64,000 nucleotides of DNA, taken from Pacificitalea sp040119125 (GTDB lineage Bacteria; Pseudomonadota; Alphaproteobacteria; Rhodobacterales; Rhodobacteraceae). Positions 8,268 through 16,134 of the stretch are shown here, one piece after another; position 1 is the first letter of the stretch; each line of letters starts with the position of its first letter. A program made the position numbers and the translations under genes. The stretch spans positions 62,001-126,000 of the forward strand of contig JBEDTR010000005.1 in the NCBI GenBank assembly GCA_040119125.1. The letters are read 5' to 3'. The notes under the pieces were generated by a model. It searched no databases, was not told where the DNA came from, and saw nothing but the letters and a program-made list of their open reading frames with translations.

Positions 8268-8990
8268 ATGACCGACCTGTTTCTAACCCAAGCGAATGAC
8301 CGGCACCCGTCCGAGCGACATCCCCTCCCCCGCTCCGCTCTAGCGCAACACGCGCCATATCACCGGGTCTATCCGCGTTACGTGAAACGTTGGCTCGACA
8401 TCTGCCTGACGCTTGCGGCGCTGCCGTTGGTGGTGCCGCTTCTGGCGCTGCTCTGGCTTTGGGTGCGGCGCGATGGCGGGCCGGGGTTTTATCGACAAGC
8501 TCGGATCGGTCGCAATGGGCAGCGCTTTACCTGCTGGAAGTTGCGGACAATGTGTCTTGATGCCGATACCGCATTGTCCCGGCTGCTTGCCCATGACCCC
8601 GCTCGCGCCCTCGAATGGTCAGATAATCAAAAGCTGCAGAACGATCCCCGCGTCACCCGGACCGGGCGATGGCTGCGTGCCTGCTCCCTCGATGAGTTAC
8701 CGCAATTATGGTGTGTGCTGCGCGGCGAGATGAGCCTTGTCGGCCCGCGCCCGTTCATGCCGAACCAGTTGCACGACTACCTTGCCGCCAGCGGACCGGA
8801 TCGCGCCCGCGCCTATCTTGCGCAGCGTCCAGGGCTCACCGGGCTGTGGCAGGTCGAAGGCCGGGGCGGCACTGATTTCGCGGCCCGCGCGCGGTTCGAC
8901 CAGCGTTATGCAAGCGCGCTGAGCCTGCGCGCCGATCTGCTTTTGCTGCTGCGCACCATCGGTGTGGTATGCCGCCGCACGGGGCAGTGA
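8268..8990 (+). CDS. polyprenyl-phosphate sugar-phosphate transferase (initiating glycosyltransferase)
   Basis: The 240-residue protein is a single-domain bacterial sugar transferase (WcaJ/ExoY/PglC type). One membrane segment (~44-66, LTLAALPLVVPLLALLWLW) is followed by the catalytic cytoplasmic domain: FYRQARIGRNG, FTCWKLRTM, DPRVTRTGRWLR, SLDELPQLW and MSLVGPRPF. It would move a sugar-1-phosphate from a nucleotide sugar to undecaprenyl phosphate as the first step of exopolysaccharide or capsule synthesis. No other EPS genes are nearby, so it is an orphan here. I chose ATG 8268 (after CAGAGGCACC); an in-frame GTG at 8220 would add 16 unlikely residues. Confidence 0.9.
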   Translation: MTDLFLTQANDRHPSERHPLPRSALAQHAPYHRVYPRYVKRWLDICLTLAALPLVVPLLALLWLWVRRDGGPGFYRQARIGRNGQRFTCWKLRTMCLDADTALSRLLAHDPARALEWSDNQKLQNDPRVTRTGRWLRACSLDELPQLWCVLRGEMSLVGPRPFMPNQLHDYLAASGPDRARAYLAQRPGLTGLWQVEGRGGTDFAARARFDQRYASALSLRADLLLLLRTIGVVCRRTGQ

Positions 8991-8996
8991 AGCCGT

Positions 8997-9028
8997 AAAA
9001 AAACGCGGGCGCATCGTGGCGCCCGCGT
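8997..9028 (-). terminator. rho-independent terminator of the doeC-doeD transcript
   Basis: A perfect 10-bp stem ACGCGGGCGC/GCGCCCGCGT (9003-9012 and 9019-9028) with a 6-nt loop is followed, on the minus strand, by seven T residues. It lies 36 bp past the doeD stop and also separates doeD from the convergent sugar transferase. Confidence 0.85.
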
Positions 9029-9063
9029 CGTTGTCTAACCACGCGATACCCGCGCGGGGTCGT

Positions 9064-10434
9064 TCAGCCAAAGACGGCCTTGACCGATTCCGCCATCTTG
9101 CCCGCGATTTCCTCTGCCTCGGCTTCGGTCAGGCAGAAGGGCGGCGCAAAGCCCAGAATATCGCCCTGCGGCATGGCCCGGCCGATCACACCGCGCTTCA
9201 GCAACTCGCCCGCGATCTGGTAGCCGATCTTCTTATCCGCATCGAAGAAGGTGCGGCTGTCGCGGTCCTGCACGAATTCCACGGCGCAGAGCATGCCTTC
9301 GCCCCGGACGTCACCAACATGCGCATGATCGCCCAGCGCCTCGGTCATCTTGGCGTTGAGATGCGCGCCGACCTTGGCCGCGTTGTCGATCAGGTTCAGC
9401 TTGTCCAGCAGTTCCAGATTGGCAATGCCGGCAGCCGCGCCAATCGGGTGGGCGGAATAGGTCCAACCGTGGCCGATGGGGCCGTTTTCATCCGTGCCCT
9501 GCTCCAGCACCTTCCACATCTTGTCACCGACGATCGAGCCGGACAGCGGTGCATAGGCCGAGGTCAGGCCCTTGGCGATGGTGATCAGGTCGGGCTTCAT
9601 GCCGTAATGCTGGGAGCCGAACATCGACCCGGTGCGCCCAAAGCCGGTGACGACCTCATCGGCGACCAGCAGGATGTCATGCTTTTTCAGCACGTCCTGA
9701 ATGGCGGCCCAATAGCCTTCGGGCGGGGGCACGATGCCACCGGTGCCCAGCACCGGCTCGCCGATAAAGGCGGCGATAGTGTCGGGGCCTTCCCGCTCGA
9801 TCAGGGCTTCCAGCTCGGCCACGCAATGGGCGGTGAACTGCGCCTCGGTCTGCGCGGTGTCGGGGCGGCGGTAATAGTAGGGCGCCTCGGTATGGACCAC
9901 CTGTGCCAGCGGCAGATCGAACTTCTTGTGGAACAGCTCCAACCCGGTGAGCGAGCCGGTCACCAGACCAGAGCCGTGATACCCACGCCAGCGGCTGATG
10001 ATCTTCTTCTTCTCGGGACGGCCAAGGATGTTGTTGTAATACCAGATCAGTTTGACGTTGGTTTCATTCGCGTCAGACCCGCCAAGCCCGAAATAGACCT
10101 TGCTCATGCCTTCGGGCGCGCGGTCCAGAACCATCTTCGCCAGCGTGATCGAGGCCTCGGTGCCGTGACCGGCATAGGAATGGTAATAGGCCAGCTCCTT
10201 GGCCTGCGCGGCGATGGCCTCGGCGATTTCCTGACGGCCATAGCCGACGTTCACACAATACAGACCCGCGAAGCCGTCGAGCAGCCGGTTGCCGTCACGG
10301 TCTTCGATATGGCTGCCGGACGCGCCGGTGATGATCCGGTTCGGGCTTTCGCCGCGGGCGTGCTGGGCGAGATGGGTCGAGGGATGAAAGAAGTTCTCCC
10401 GGTCCCACTGATCAAGCTTGTCGTTCTTCAGCAT
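9064..10434 (-). CDS. doeD: class III aminotransferase, probable L-2,4-diaminobutyrate transaminase of ectoine degradation
   Basis: This is a 456-residue PLP-dependent class III aminotransferase. The cofactor lysine is K288 in TIAKGLTSAY, D259 is in VADEVVTGFGRTG, and GGSDANETNVK binds phosphate. General homologues use diverse omega-amines. Here the context, with an Lrp-type regulator, an ALDH, ectoine hydrolase and a deacetylase, points to DoeD (Atf in Ruegeria), which converts diaminobutyrate to aspartate semialdehyde. ATG 10434 is chosen for the AGAGGAG site 6-7 nt upstream. An upstream in-frame extension overlaps the ALDH gene and looks non-coding. It ends at a strong terminator. The substrate is an inference from context. 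Confidence 0.82.
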   Translation of the reverse strand: MLKNDKLDQWDRENFFHPSTHLAQHARGESPNRIITGASGSHIEDRDGNRLLDGFAGLYCVNVGYGRQEIAEAIAAQAKELAYYHSYAGHGTEASITLAKMVLDRAPEGMSKVYFGLGGSDANETNVKLIWYYNNILGRPEKKKIISRWRGYHGSGLVTGSLTGLELFHKKFDLPLAQVVHTEAPYYYRRPDTAQTEAQFTAHCVAELEALIEREGPDTIAAFIGEPVLGTGGIVPPPEGYWAAIQDVLKKHDILLVADEVVTGFGRTGSMFGSQHYGMKPDLITIAKGLTSAYAPLSGSIVGDKMWKVLEQGTDENGPIGHGWTYSAHPIGAAAGIANLELLDKLNLIDNAAKVGAHLNAKMTEALGDHAHVGDVRGEGMLCAVEFVQDRDSRTFFDADKKIGYQIAGELLKRGVIGRAMPQGDILGFAPPFCLTEAEAEEIAGKMAESVKAVFG

Positions 10435-10477
10435 GAAATGCTCCTCTTTCTGACGATTTCGGTGCGCGGTCCGGGGA

Positions 10478-11950
10478 TCAGCCCCAGTCGCGACAGACAT
10501 ATTTGACCTCGGTGAACGGCTCCATGCCGAGGCGGGCGCCTTCGCGGCCCAGACCCGATTGCTTGGTGCCGCCAAAGGGGATCGGCGCGCCGGTCACCTT
10601 GGTACGGTTCACCGCCACCATGCCGAATTGCAGCGCGCGCGCCACCCGGTAGATGCGGCGCGGATCGGTGGCGTGCAGATAGGCAACCAAACCGTATTCA
10701 GTGTCATTGGCGCGGGCGATGACCTCTTCCTCGGTGTCAAAGGGCGCGATGGCGGCCACCGGGCCGAACGTCTCTTCGCGGAAGATCAGCGCATCATCGG
10801 GCACATCGACCAGCACGGTCGGCGCATAGAAGAGCGGCCCCTGCGCGAGACGCTCGCCCCCGCAGAGCAGCCGCGCACCACGGGCCAACGCATCGGCGAC
10901 CTGCTCCTCCTGCTTGGCCACGGCGCGCTCATTCATCAGCGGGCCGATATCGGGATCGTCGAACCCGGCCCCGACCGACAGCGCCTGCGTCGCTTCGGCA
11001 AAGCGCGCGCAGAAGGCGTCATAGATATCGCGCTGCACATAGATCCGGTTCGCGGCGAGGCAGTCCTGCCCGGAGGTCGCGAATTTCGCCTTGATGGCCT
11101 CGGTCACGGCGCGGTCCAGATCGGCCCCGTCAAACACGATCAGCGGTGCGTGCCCGCCCAGCTCCATCACCAGCGTTTTAACCGTCGCGGCCGATTGCCG
11201 GTAGAGCAGCCGTCCCACTTCGGTCGAGCCGGTGAAGGACAGCAGGCGCACGCGGGGATCTTCGGTCCACGGCTCGACGATTTCGGGCGCTTGGCCGGTG
11301 ACCACGTTGAAGACGCCCGCAGGCAGGCCCGCGCGTTCGGCCAATTCCGCCAGTGCCAGCGCGGAAAATGGGGTTTCCGCCGAGGGATGCGCCACCACGG
11401 TGCAGCCCGCCGCCAGCGCCGCGCCAGCCTTGCGGGTCAGCATCGCAGCAGGGAAGTTCCACGGCGTGATCAGCGCGGCCACGCCCACCGGCTCGCGCCA
11501 CAGCTCCACCTCTGCATCGGGCAGATGGCTGGTGACGCCTTCGATATTCGGGCGCTTGGCCTCCTCGGCATAGAATTCGACAAAGGACGCGGCATAGTCG
11601 ATCTCGCCCCGGCTTTCCGACAGGGGTTTGCCCTGCTCGGCGGTCATGATGCGCGACAGATCTTCTTTGTGCTCCTGCATCAATTCGAACCAGCGGCGCA
11701 GGATGGCGGAACGCTCCTGCGGCAGCATGCCGGACCAGACCGAAAACGCGGCCTGCGCGGCATCAACGGCGCCCGTGGCAGCGGCGCCATCCAATTGAGC
11801 AACCTCGCCCACCACTTGGCCCGTCGCGGGATCGGTGACGGCGAAATGCGCCTCGCCGCCGACCCATTTGCCGCCGACATAACTGAAATGGCGCATCAAA
11901 CGCTTGTCTTCGAGGGTGAACGCGGGCGCAGGCCGGGCATCGGGGATCAT
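10478..11950 (-). CDS. doeC: NAD(P)-dependent semialdehyde dehydrogenase, probable aspartate-semialdehyde dehydrogenase of ectoine degradation
   Basis: The 490-residue aldehyde dehydrogenase resembles GabD-type enzymes. It has the catalytic Cys297 (SGQDCLAANR), general-base Glu263 (VMELGGHAP), FTGSTEVGR and PWNFPAAM. In the ectoine pathway it would oxidise aspartate semialdehyde (Ssd/DoeC) to aspartate. One oddity is that the coenzyme-binding lysine usual in the KP-x-E-x-TP motif is His188 here (VAHPSAETP), which may change cofactor binding. AAGGAG lies about 7 nt before ATG 11950. It is followed after 43 bp by doeD, so the pair is likely one transcript. Confidence 0.82.
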   Translation of the reverse strand: MIPDARPAPAFTLEDKRLMRHFSYVGGKWVGGEAHFAVTDPATGQVVGEVAQLDGAAATGAVDAAQAAFSVWSGMLPQERSAILRRWFELMQEHKEDLSRIMTAEQGKPLSESRGEIDYAASFVEFYAEEAKRPNIEGVTSHLPDAEVELWREPVGVAALITPWNFPAAMLTRKAGAALAAGCTVVAHPSAETPFSALALAELAERAGLPAGVFNVVTGQAPEIVEPWTEDPRVRLLSFTGSTEVGRLLYRQSAATVKTLVMELGGHAPLIVFDGADLDRAVTEAIKAKFATSGQDCLAANRIYVQRDIYDAFCARFAEATQALSVGAGFDDPDIGPLMNERAVAKQEEQVADALARGARLLCGGERLAQGPLFYAPTVLVDVPDDALIFREETFGPVAAIAPFDTEEEVIARANDTEYGLVAYLHATDPRRIYRVARALQFGMVAVNRTKVTGAPIPFGGTKQSGLGREGARLGMEPFTEVKYVCRDWG

Positions 11951-12061
11951 AGCGGTCTCCTTGAACTGTCTCCCCTACCCTGCGCCTCCAACGGCAGAGA
12001 CCGAGACCGTTTTGCACCGCCGCGCCAGAGGAATCCTCTGCCCCCGCCGCCCCGGGCAGGG

Positions 12062-12095
12062 GTTTCGTCTTGGAACACCCACTCCCGCCGGAGGC
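12062..12095 (-). repeat. short dispersed downstream motif, copy C
   Basis: Read on the minus strand this begins GCCTCCGGCGGGAGTG and ends in CAAGACGAAAC, starting 8 bp after the stop of the Lrp-type regulator. Similar sequences follow the deacetylase (15291), the glycosyltransferase (27665) and fabA (~29580), always in the sense direction of the upstream gene. Confidence 0.45.
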
Positions 12096-12102
12096 GTCCG
12101 CC

Positions 12103-12585
12103 CTATGCGCCTAACAACGCGTCAAAGGGGGGCGGCCCGCCGGATTTCACCGGTTTGGTCACGATATAGGTGAAATAGCGCTCCAGCCCGACCTGCGCGT
12201 CCAGCAGCTCATCAATCAGGCGCTGATAGGCGTCGATGTCGCGGGTCACCACCTGCATCAGGTAATCATAGCCTCCGCCCAGCGCCCAGCAGGCGGCGAT
12301 TTCCTCGTAGCCCTGCACCGCATCCTCGAACTGGCGCATCCGCGCGGCGGTATGCCCGGCCAATTCGCAAGCGACAAATACGGTGACCGAGGGCCCCAGC
12401 CGCCGCAGGTCGATTTCAGCGCGGTAACCGGCGATCAACCCCGCCTTTTCCAGCTTCTTCAGCCGGTCCCAGCAGGGGGTGGGCGACAGGCCGATCCTCT
12501 CGGCCAGCTCGGTCTTGGCAATTCGGCCCTCGCGGGACAGCACGCGCAGGATCGCGAGGTCACGGTCATCGAGGCGGATCATCAA
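12103..12585 (-). CDS. doeX: Lrp/AsnC-family regulator of the ectoine cluster
   Basis: The 160-residue protein has an N-terminal AsnC-type helix-turn-helix (LDDRDLAILRVLSREGRI, TELAERIGLSPTPCWDRLKKLEKAGLI, ~5-52) and a C-terminal RAM ligand-binding domain (VACELAGH, WALGGGYDYLMQVVTRDID). AsnC-type regulators are standard members of ectoine catabolic operons (DoeX/AsnR), where they respond to pathway intermediates such as acetyl-diaminobutyrate or diaminobutyrate. It diverges from doeA across 283 bp and precedes doeC-doeD on the same strand, so it is placed to control both arms. Assignment to the ectoine pathway rests on the neighbours. Confidence 0.85.
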   Translation of the reverse strand: MMIRLDDRDLAILRVLSREGRIAKTELAERIGLSPTPCWDRLKKLEKAGLIAGYRAEIDLRRLGPSVTVFVACELAGHTAARMRQFEDAVQGYEEIAACWALGGGYDYLMQVVTRDIDAYQRLIDELLDAQVGLERYFTYIVTKPVKSGGPPPFDALLGA

Positions 12586-12632
12586 GCAGGCTCCGAAGCG
12601 GTCGGGTGGCGGATCACAGCGGCCTAGCGCCC

Positions 12633-12719
12633 GGCTTGGTCCCGGTCAAGCCGCGCTGCCGTGCCACCCTTTCCGCCCCGCTCCCACGCGGCGCAAGACG
12701 CAAAAACGGGCAGTGCCCG
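12633..12719. promoter_or_regulatory. two operator-like inverted repeats between the Lrp-type regulator and doeA
   Basis: The divergent 283-bp region holds GGCTTG-N8-CAAGCC (12633-12652) and CGGGCA-G-TGCCCG (12707-12719). The centres are about 70 bp apart. Either could be a regulator site, as Lrp/AsnC octamers commonly contact spaced imperfect palindromes. The two repeats differ in sequence, so both may not belong to one protein. Confidence 0.35.
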
Positions 12720-12868
12720 CAAATGAGGCAGAAACCCGGCACATCGGGGCGTTTTCCGTTTGTCATCGCACGGGATTTGCGATTGCCTCGGCAAACGCGC
12801 ATGTCGGCGCCGGTCCCGTCCCGGTCAGCAGGCATCCGCGCGCGCCCAAAACCCGGCAAGAGGTTCCG

Positions 12869-14053
12869 ATGTCGAACAGTGTCCCGCCCTTCTCCAGCGC
12901 AGAATACGACCGCCGCCTGCATAAGACACGGGTCGCGATGGAGGCGCGCGGCATCGACGTGCTCATCGCCACCGACCCCTCGAATCAGGCGTGGCTGACG
13001 GGCTATGACGGCTGGTCCTTTTACGTCCATCAGGCGGTGATCTTGCCGCTGGAGGGCACGCCCGTCTGGTGGGGCCGCAACCAAGATACCAATGGCGCGG
13101 TGCGCACCGTCGATCTGGAGCGCACCGCGATCTCCGGCTACCCCGACAATTACGTTCAATCGACTGAGCGTCACCCGATGCAGCACCTCGCCCGACGGCT
13201 AAAGATGATGGGGCTGGAGACCGCTCGCATCGGCGTCGAGATGGAAAATTACTACTTTTCCGCCAAGGCCTACACCACGCTGCTGGCGGAACTGCCGCAG
13301 GCTGAGATCGTCGACGCCACCGCGCTGGTGAACTGGCAGCGCACGGTAAAATCGATGGAAGAAATCGCCTTCATGCGCAAGGCCGCCGCCATCACGCAGA
13401 AGATCCAGAACTTCGCGCTGGAACGGGCCGAGCCGGGGATGCGCAAGAACGACCTCGCCGCCGAAATCACCGCCGAGGCGATCCGTGGCGTGGGCGATGA
13501 CTGGGGCGATTACCCGGCCATCGTGCCGTTGCTGCCCTCCGGCACCGACGCCGCCGCGCCGCATCTGACATGGAATGGCGATGTGATGAAGACGGGCGAG
13601 GCCACGTTTTTCGAGCTGTCAGGCTGTTATCGCCGCTATCACGCGCCGCTGTCGCGCACCGTTTTTCTGGGCAAGCCGCCCGCCTTTTTGCAACGCGCCG
13701 AGGCCGCGCTGATCGAAGGGCTGGAAGCCGGGCTTGCCGCCGCGCGCCCCGGCAATCGCGCCTGCGACATCGCCAATGCGCTAGGCGACGCGATGGACCG
13801 CGCCGGCATCGACCGGGGCGCGCGCTGCGGCTACCCCGTGGGCCTGAGCTACCCGCCCGATTGGGGCGAGCGCACGGTGTCCCTGCGCCCCGAGGATGAG
13901 ACGGTGCTATTGCCCGGCATGACATTCCATTTCATGCCCGGCATCTGGATGGAGGATTGGGGGCTGGAGATCACCGAAACCATCCTGATCCGCCATGCCG
14001 GCCCGGCTGAAACCTTCTGCAAGATCCCGCGCAAGATCTTCGTCAAGGACTGA
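12869..14053 (+). CDS. doeA: ectoine hydrolase (M24-type amidohydrolase)
   Basis: The 394-residue protein has the creatinase/prolidase (M24) fold: an N-terminal domain (IDVLIATDPSNQAWLTGYDGWSFY) and a C-terminal pita-bread domain (PAIVPLLPSGTDAAAPH, FFELSGCYRRYHAPLSRT, GMTFHFMPGIW, ITETILI). The sequence closely fits DoeA/EutD, which opens the ectoine ring to N-acetyl-L-2,4-diaminobutyrate. The start ATG 12869 follows AAGAGG by 6 nt. The gene is 11 bp upstream of the deacetylase gene, which takes the next step, so they form an operon. The family assignment is strong and the neighbours support ectoine as substrate. Confidence 0.9.
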   Translation: MSNSVPPFSSAEYDRRLHKTRVAMEARGIDVLIATDPSNQAWLTGYDGWSFYVHQAVILPLEGTPVWWGRNQDTNGAVRTVDLERTAISGYPDNYVQSTERHPMQHLARRLKMMGLETARIGVEMENYYFSAKAYTTLLAELPQAEIVDATALVNWQRTVKSMEEIAFMRKAAAITQKIQNFALERAEPGMRKNDLAAEITAEAIRGVGDDWGDYPAIVPLLPSGTDAAAPHLTWNGDVMKTGEATFFELSGCYRRYHAPLSRTVFLGKPPAFLQRAEAALIEGLEAGLAAARPGNRACDIANALGDAMDRAGIDRGARCGYPVGLSYPPDWGERTVSLRPEDETVLLPGMTFHFMPGIWMEDWGLEITETILIRHAGPAETFCKIPRKIFVKD

Positions 14054-14064
14054 GGAGCACGCCC

Positions 14065-15267
14065 ATGCTTGAGACCGACCTCGACGCTTCGGCACATCCG
14101 TCTCACCCCGCGCTGGCGCAGACCTGCGAGATCCTCGCCCGGCTAATCGCCTTTCCGTCCGTGTCGAGCGACAGCAACAGCGACCTGATCGCGTGGCTCG
14201 CCGGTCATCTGGAAGCCTGCGGCGCGCGCTGCGAGATCATCGCCAGCCCCGATGGGCGCAAGGCCAATCTCTGGGCCACCATCGGCCCTGACCGCCCCGG
14301 CGGGATTGTCCTGTCGGGCCATTCCGATGTGGTGCCCGTGGCCGATCAGGATTGGACGACCGATCCGTTTGAGATGCGCGAAGCGGGCGGTTTGCTCTAT
14401 GGGCGCGGCGCCTGCGACATGAAGGGCTTCATCGCCGCCTGTGTCGCCATGGCCCCGCATTTCGCCGCCACCATCGGCGACCGCGCCGACGCGCGCCCGG
14501 TGCATTTCGCGTTTACCTATGACGAGGAGGTCGGCTGCATCGGCGCGGCGCATCTGGTCGAAATTCTGCGCACCCGCCCGCATCGTCCCGACATCGCGAT
14601 CATCGGTGAGCCGACGATGATGAAGGTCATCGAGGGCCATAAGGGCATCTATGAATGCTGCGCCCGCTTCACCGGGTTGGAGGGCCACGGCTCTGCCCCC
14701 GACAAAGGCGTCAGCGCGGTGGAATATGCCACGCGCTACGTGTCGCGCCTGCTGGAGCTGCGCGAGGAATTGCGCGGCCGCGCCCCCGCCGACAGCCGGT
14801 TCGATCCGCCGTGGAGCACCGTGAACATCGGCGTTCTGCATGGCGGCGCGGCGCATAACATCATCCCCGGCAAGGCGCTGGTGGAATGGGAAATGCGCCC
14901 GGTCCAGCAGGCTGACCGCGATCTGGTCGTGGATGCGCTGGCCGATCTGGTGCCCCAGCTCGACGCCGAGATGAAGCGCACCCACCCCGGCGCGGGCATC
15001 CTGTCCGAGGTCGTGGGCGAGGTCGCAGGGCTGGAGCCGATGGATGACAATGCCGCCCGCGATCTGGTATTCGCGCTGACCGGAGCGAACTCCGCGGAAA
15101 CCGTCGCCTTTTGCACCGAGGCCGGGTTGTTTCAATCGATGGGTATGGATGCGGTGATCTGCGGGCCCGGCTCTATCGAGCAGGCGCATAAGCCCGATGA
15201 ATATGTCTCGCTTACACAGATGTCACAGTGCCTCGACATGCTCGAAGGGCTGGCGCTAAAACTGTGA
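14065..15267 (+). CDS. doeB2: M20-family deacetylase, probable N-acetyl-L-2,4-diaminobutyrate deacetylase
   Basis: This 400-residue protein is an ArgE-like M20 metallopeptidase: LSGHSDVVPV (metal His), GRGACDMKGFIAA (bridging Asp), TYDEEVGCIGA (catalytic Glu and metal ligand), a GHKGIYECCARFTGLEGHGSAP dimerisation region, and IEQAHKPDEY near the C-terminus. In most ectoine clusters this step is done by DoeB/EutE, an aspartoacylase-type (AstE/AspA) enzyme. The M20 replacement is known as DoeB2. It directly follows doeA. The alternative of a true acetylornithine deacetylase is possible but is disfavoured by the context. Confidence 0.85.
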   Translation: MLETDLDASAHPSHPALAQTCEILARLIAFPSVSSDSNSDLIAWLAGHLEACGARCEIIASPDGRKANLWATIGPDRPGGIVLSGHSDVVPVADQDWTTDPFEMREAGGLLYGRGACDMKGFIAACVAMAPHFAATIGDRADARPVHFAFTYDEEVGCIGAAHLVEILRTRPHRPDIAIIGEPTMMKVIEGHKGIYECCARFTGLEGHGSAPDKGVSAVEYATRYVSRLLELREELRGRAPADSRFDPPWSTVNIGVLHGGAAHNIIPGKALVEWEMRPVQQADRDLVVDALADLVPQLDAEMKRTHPGAGILSEVVGEVAGLEPMDDNAARDLVFALTGANSAETVAFCTEAGLFQSMGMDAVICGPGSIEQAHKPDEYVSLTQMSQCLDMLEGLALKL

Positions 15268-15275
15268 TGGATGCG

Positions 15276-15314
15276 CTCCCGCCGCAGGATGCCTCCGGCG
15301 GGAGTATATCGAAG
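15276..15314 (+). repeat. terminator-like hairpin with dispersed motif, copy A
   Basis: CTCCCGCCG (15276-15284) pairs perfectly with CGGCGGGAG (15296-15304), followed by TATATCG rather than a clean T-run. It begins 8 bp past the deacetylase stop and probably ends or stabilises the doeA-doeB2 transcript. The right arm lies in the motif GCCTCCGGCGGGAGTAT shared with other gene ends in this window. Confidence 0.5.
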
Positions 15315-15326
15315 CCGCGTGTCCCC

Positions 15327-16010
15327 TCAGCGGCGGCGCAGCGCTTCCAACAGGCGGCGGGTGCCGTGCGGGCTCAACGGGATCGACAGGATCAGCCCGG
15401 TGACGAAGCCGCCCAGTTCCGCCACCCAATCGCTGCCGCCGCCGAAAAACAGCCCAAACACCAACTGGATCGCCAGTAGAAACCCGATCAGCGAAAACGC
15501 CCGATACTGGTTCTGCCCGACCGCGCCATATCCCACCCACAAGATGAACGTATAGGCCCCGATCAGCCCGTAGGCCGCCGGAAAGCCGCCGATCAACGGG
15601 CGCGGATCGTCCAGCAGCAAGGTATAGATCATCGCGCCGCAAATCGCGGAGGCAAAGAAGATCACCGCCACGGCCATTTGCGAAAACACCTCGCCCACCA
15701 TCTTGCCCAGCGCCAGCACAAACACCGCCGCGAATACCATCTGGGTAAAGCTCGCATGCACGAACGGGTAGCTTACCAGCCGGATCATGCCCGCGAACGG
15801 ATACTGCCCGGCGGCGCGCATGCGGTCCATCAACTCCCCCGAAAAGGCAAAGCGTTGCAGCGCGAAAAGCCGCATGTCATCGCCGCCCCGCGCGCCCGGC
15901 ACCAGCCCGGCTTTCGATGCCCAGAACAGCAGTTCCGGCACGGCCAGCCCCGCGGTCAGCAGCAGAACCACCGGCGGGATGGCATTGAAGGGGGAGTCGT
16001 GATCGGACAT
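15327..16010 (-). CDS. rhomboid-family membrane protein, catalytic residues missing
   Basis: The 227-residue protein has the six-helix layout of prokaryotic rhomboids, with hydrophobic segments at about 12-32, 92-104, 112-132, 146-162, 172-190 and 198-210. The active-site motifs are altered. The usual G-x-S-G around the catalytic Ser reads GGFPAAYG (141-148). The helix-6 His motif (H-x-G-G) reads WVAELGG (195-201). The helix-2 H-x-x-x-N is VHASFTQMVFA. It should therefore be proteolytically dead. It may still bind or traffic membrane proteins, as iRhoms and derlins do. It is convergent with doeB2. Confidence 0.8.
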   Translation of the reverse strand: MSDHDSPFNAIPPVVLLLTAGLAVPELLFWASKAGLVPGARGGDDMRLFALQRFAFSGELMDRMRAAGQYPFAGMIRLVSYPFVHASFTQMVFAAVFVLALGKMVGEVFSQMAVAVIFFASAICGAMIYTLLLDDPRPLIGGFPAAYGLIGAYTFILWVGYGAVGQNQYRAFSLIGFLLAIQLVFGLFFGGGSDWVAELGGFVTGLILSIPLSPHGTRRLLEALRRR

Positions 16011-16134
16011 GAACGGGCCCTTTTTCGTGGGGCCGGGTCGATGGACCCGGTCGCAGGTTGGCGCAGCGTCGGTTGACGTGACTACGGGCCGGGGATAAGC
16101 GAGCCTGCACAGGAATTCCAGTCGGAGCGCCGCG

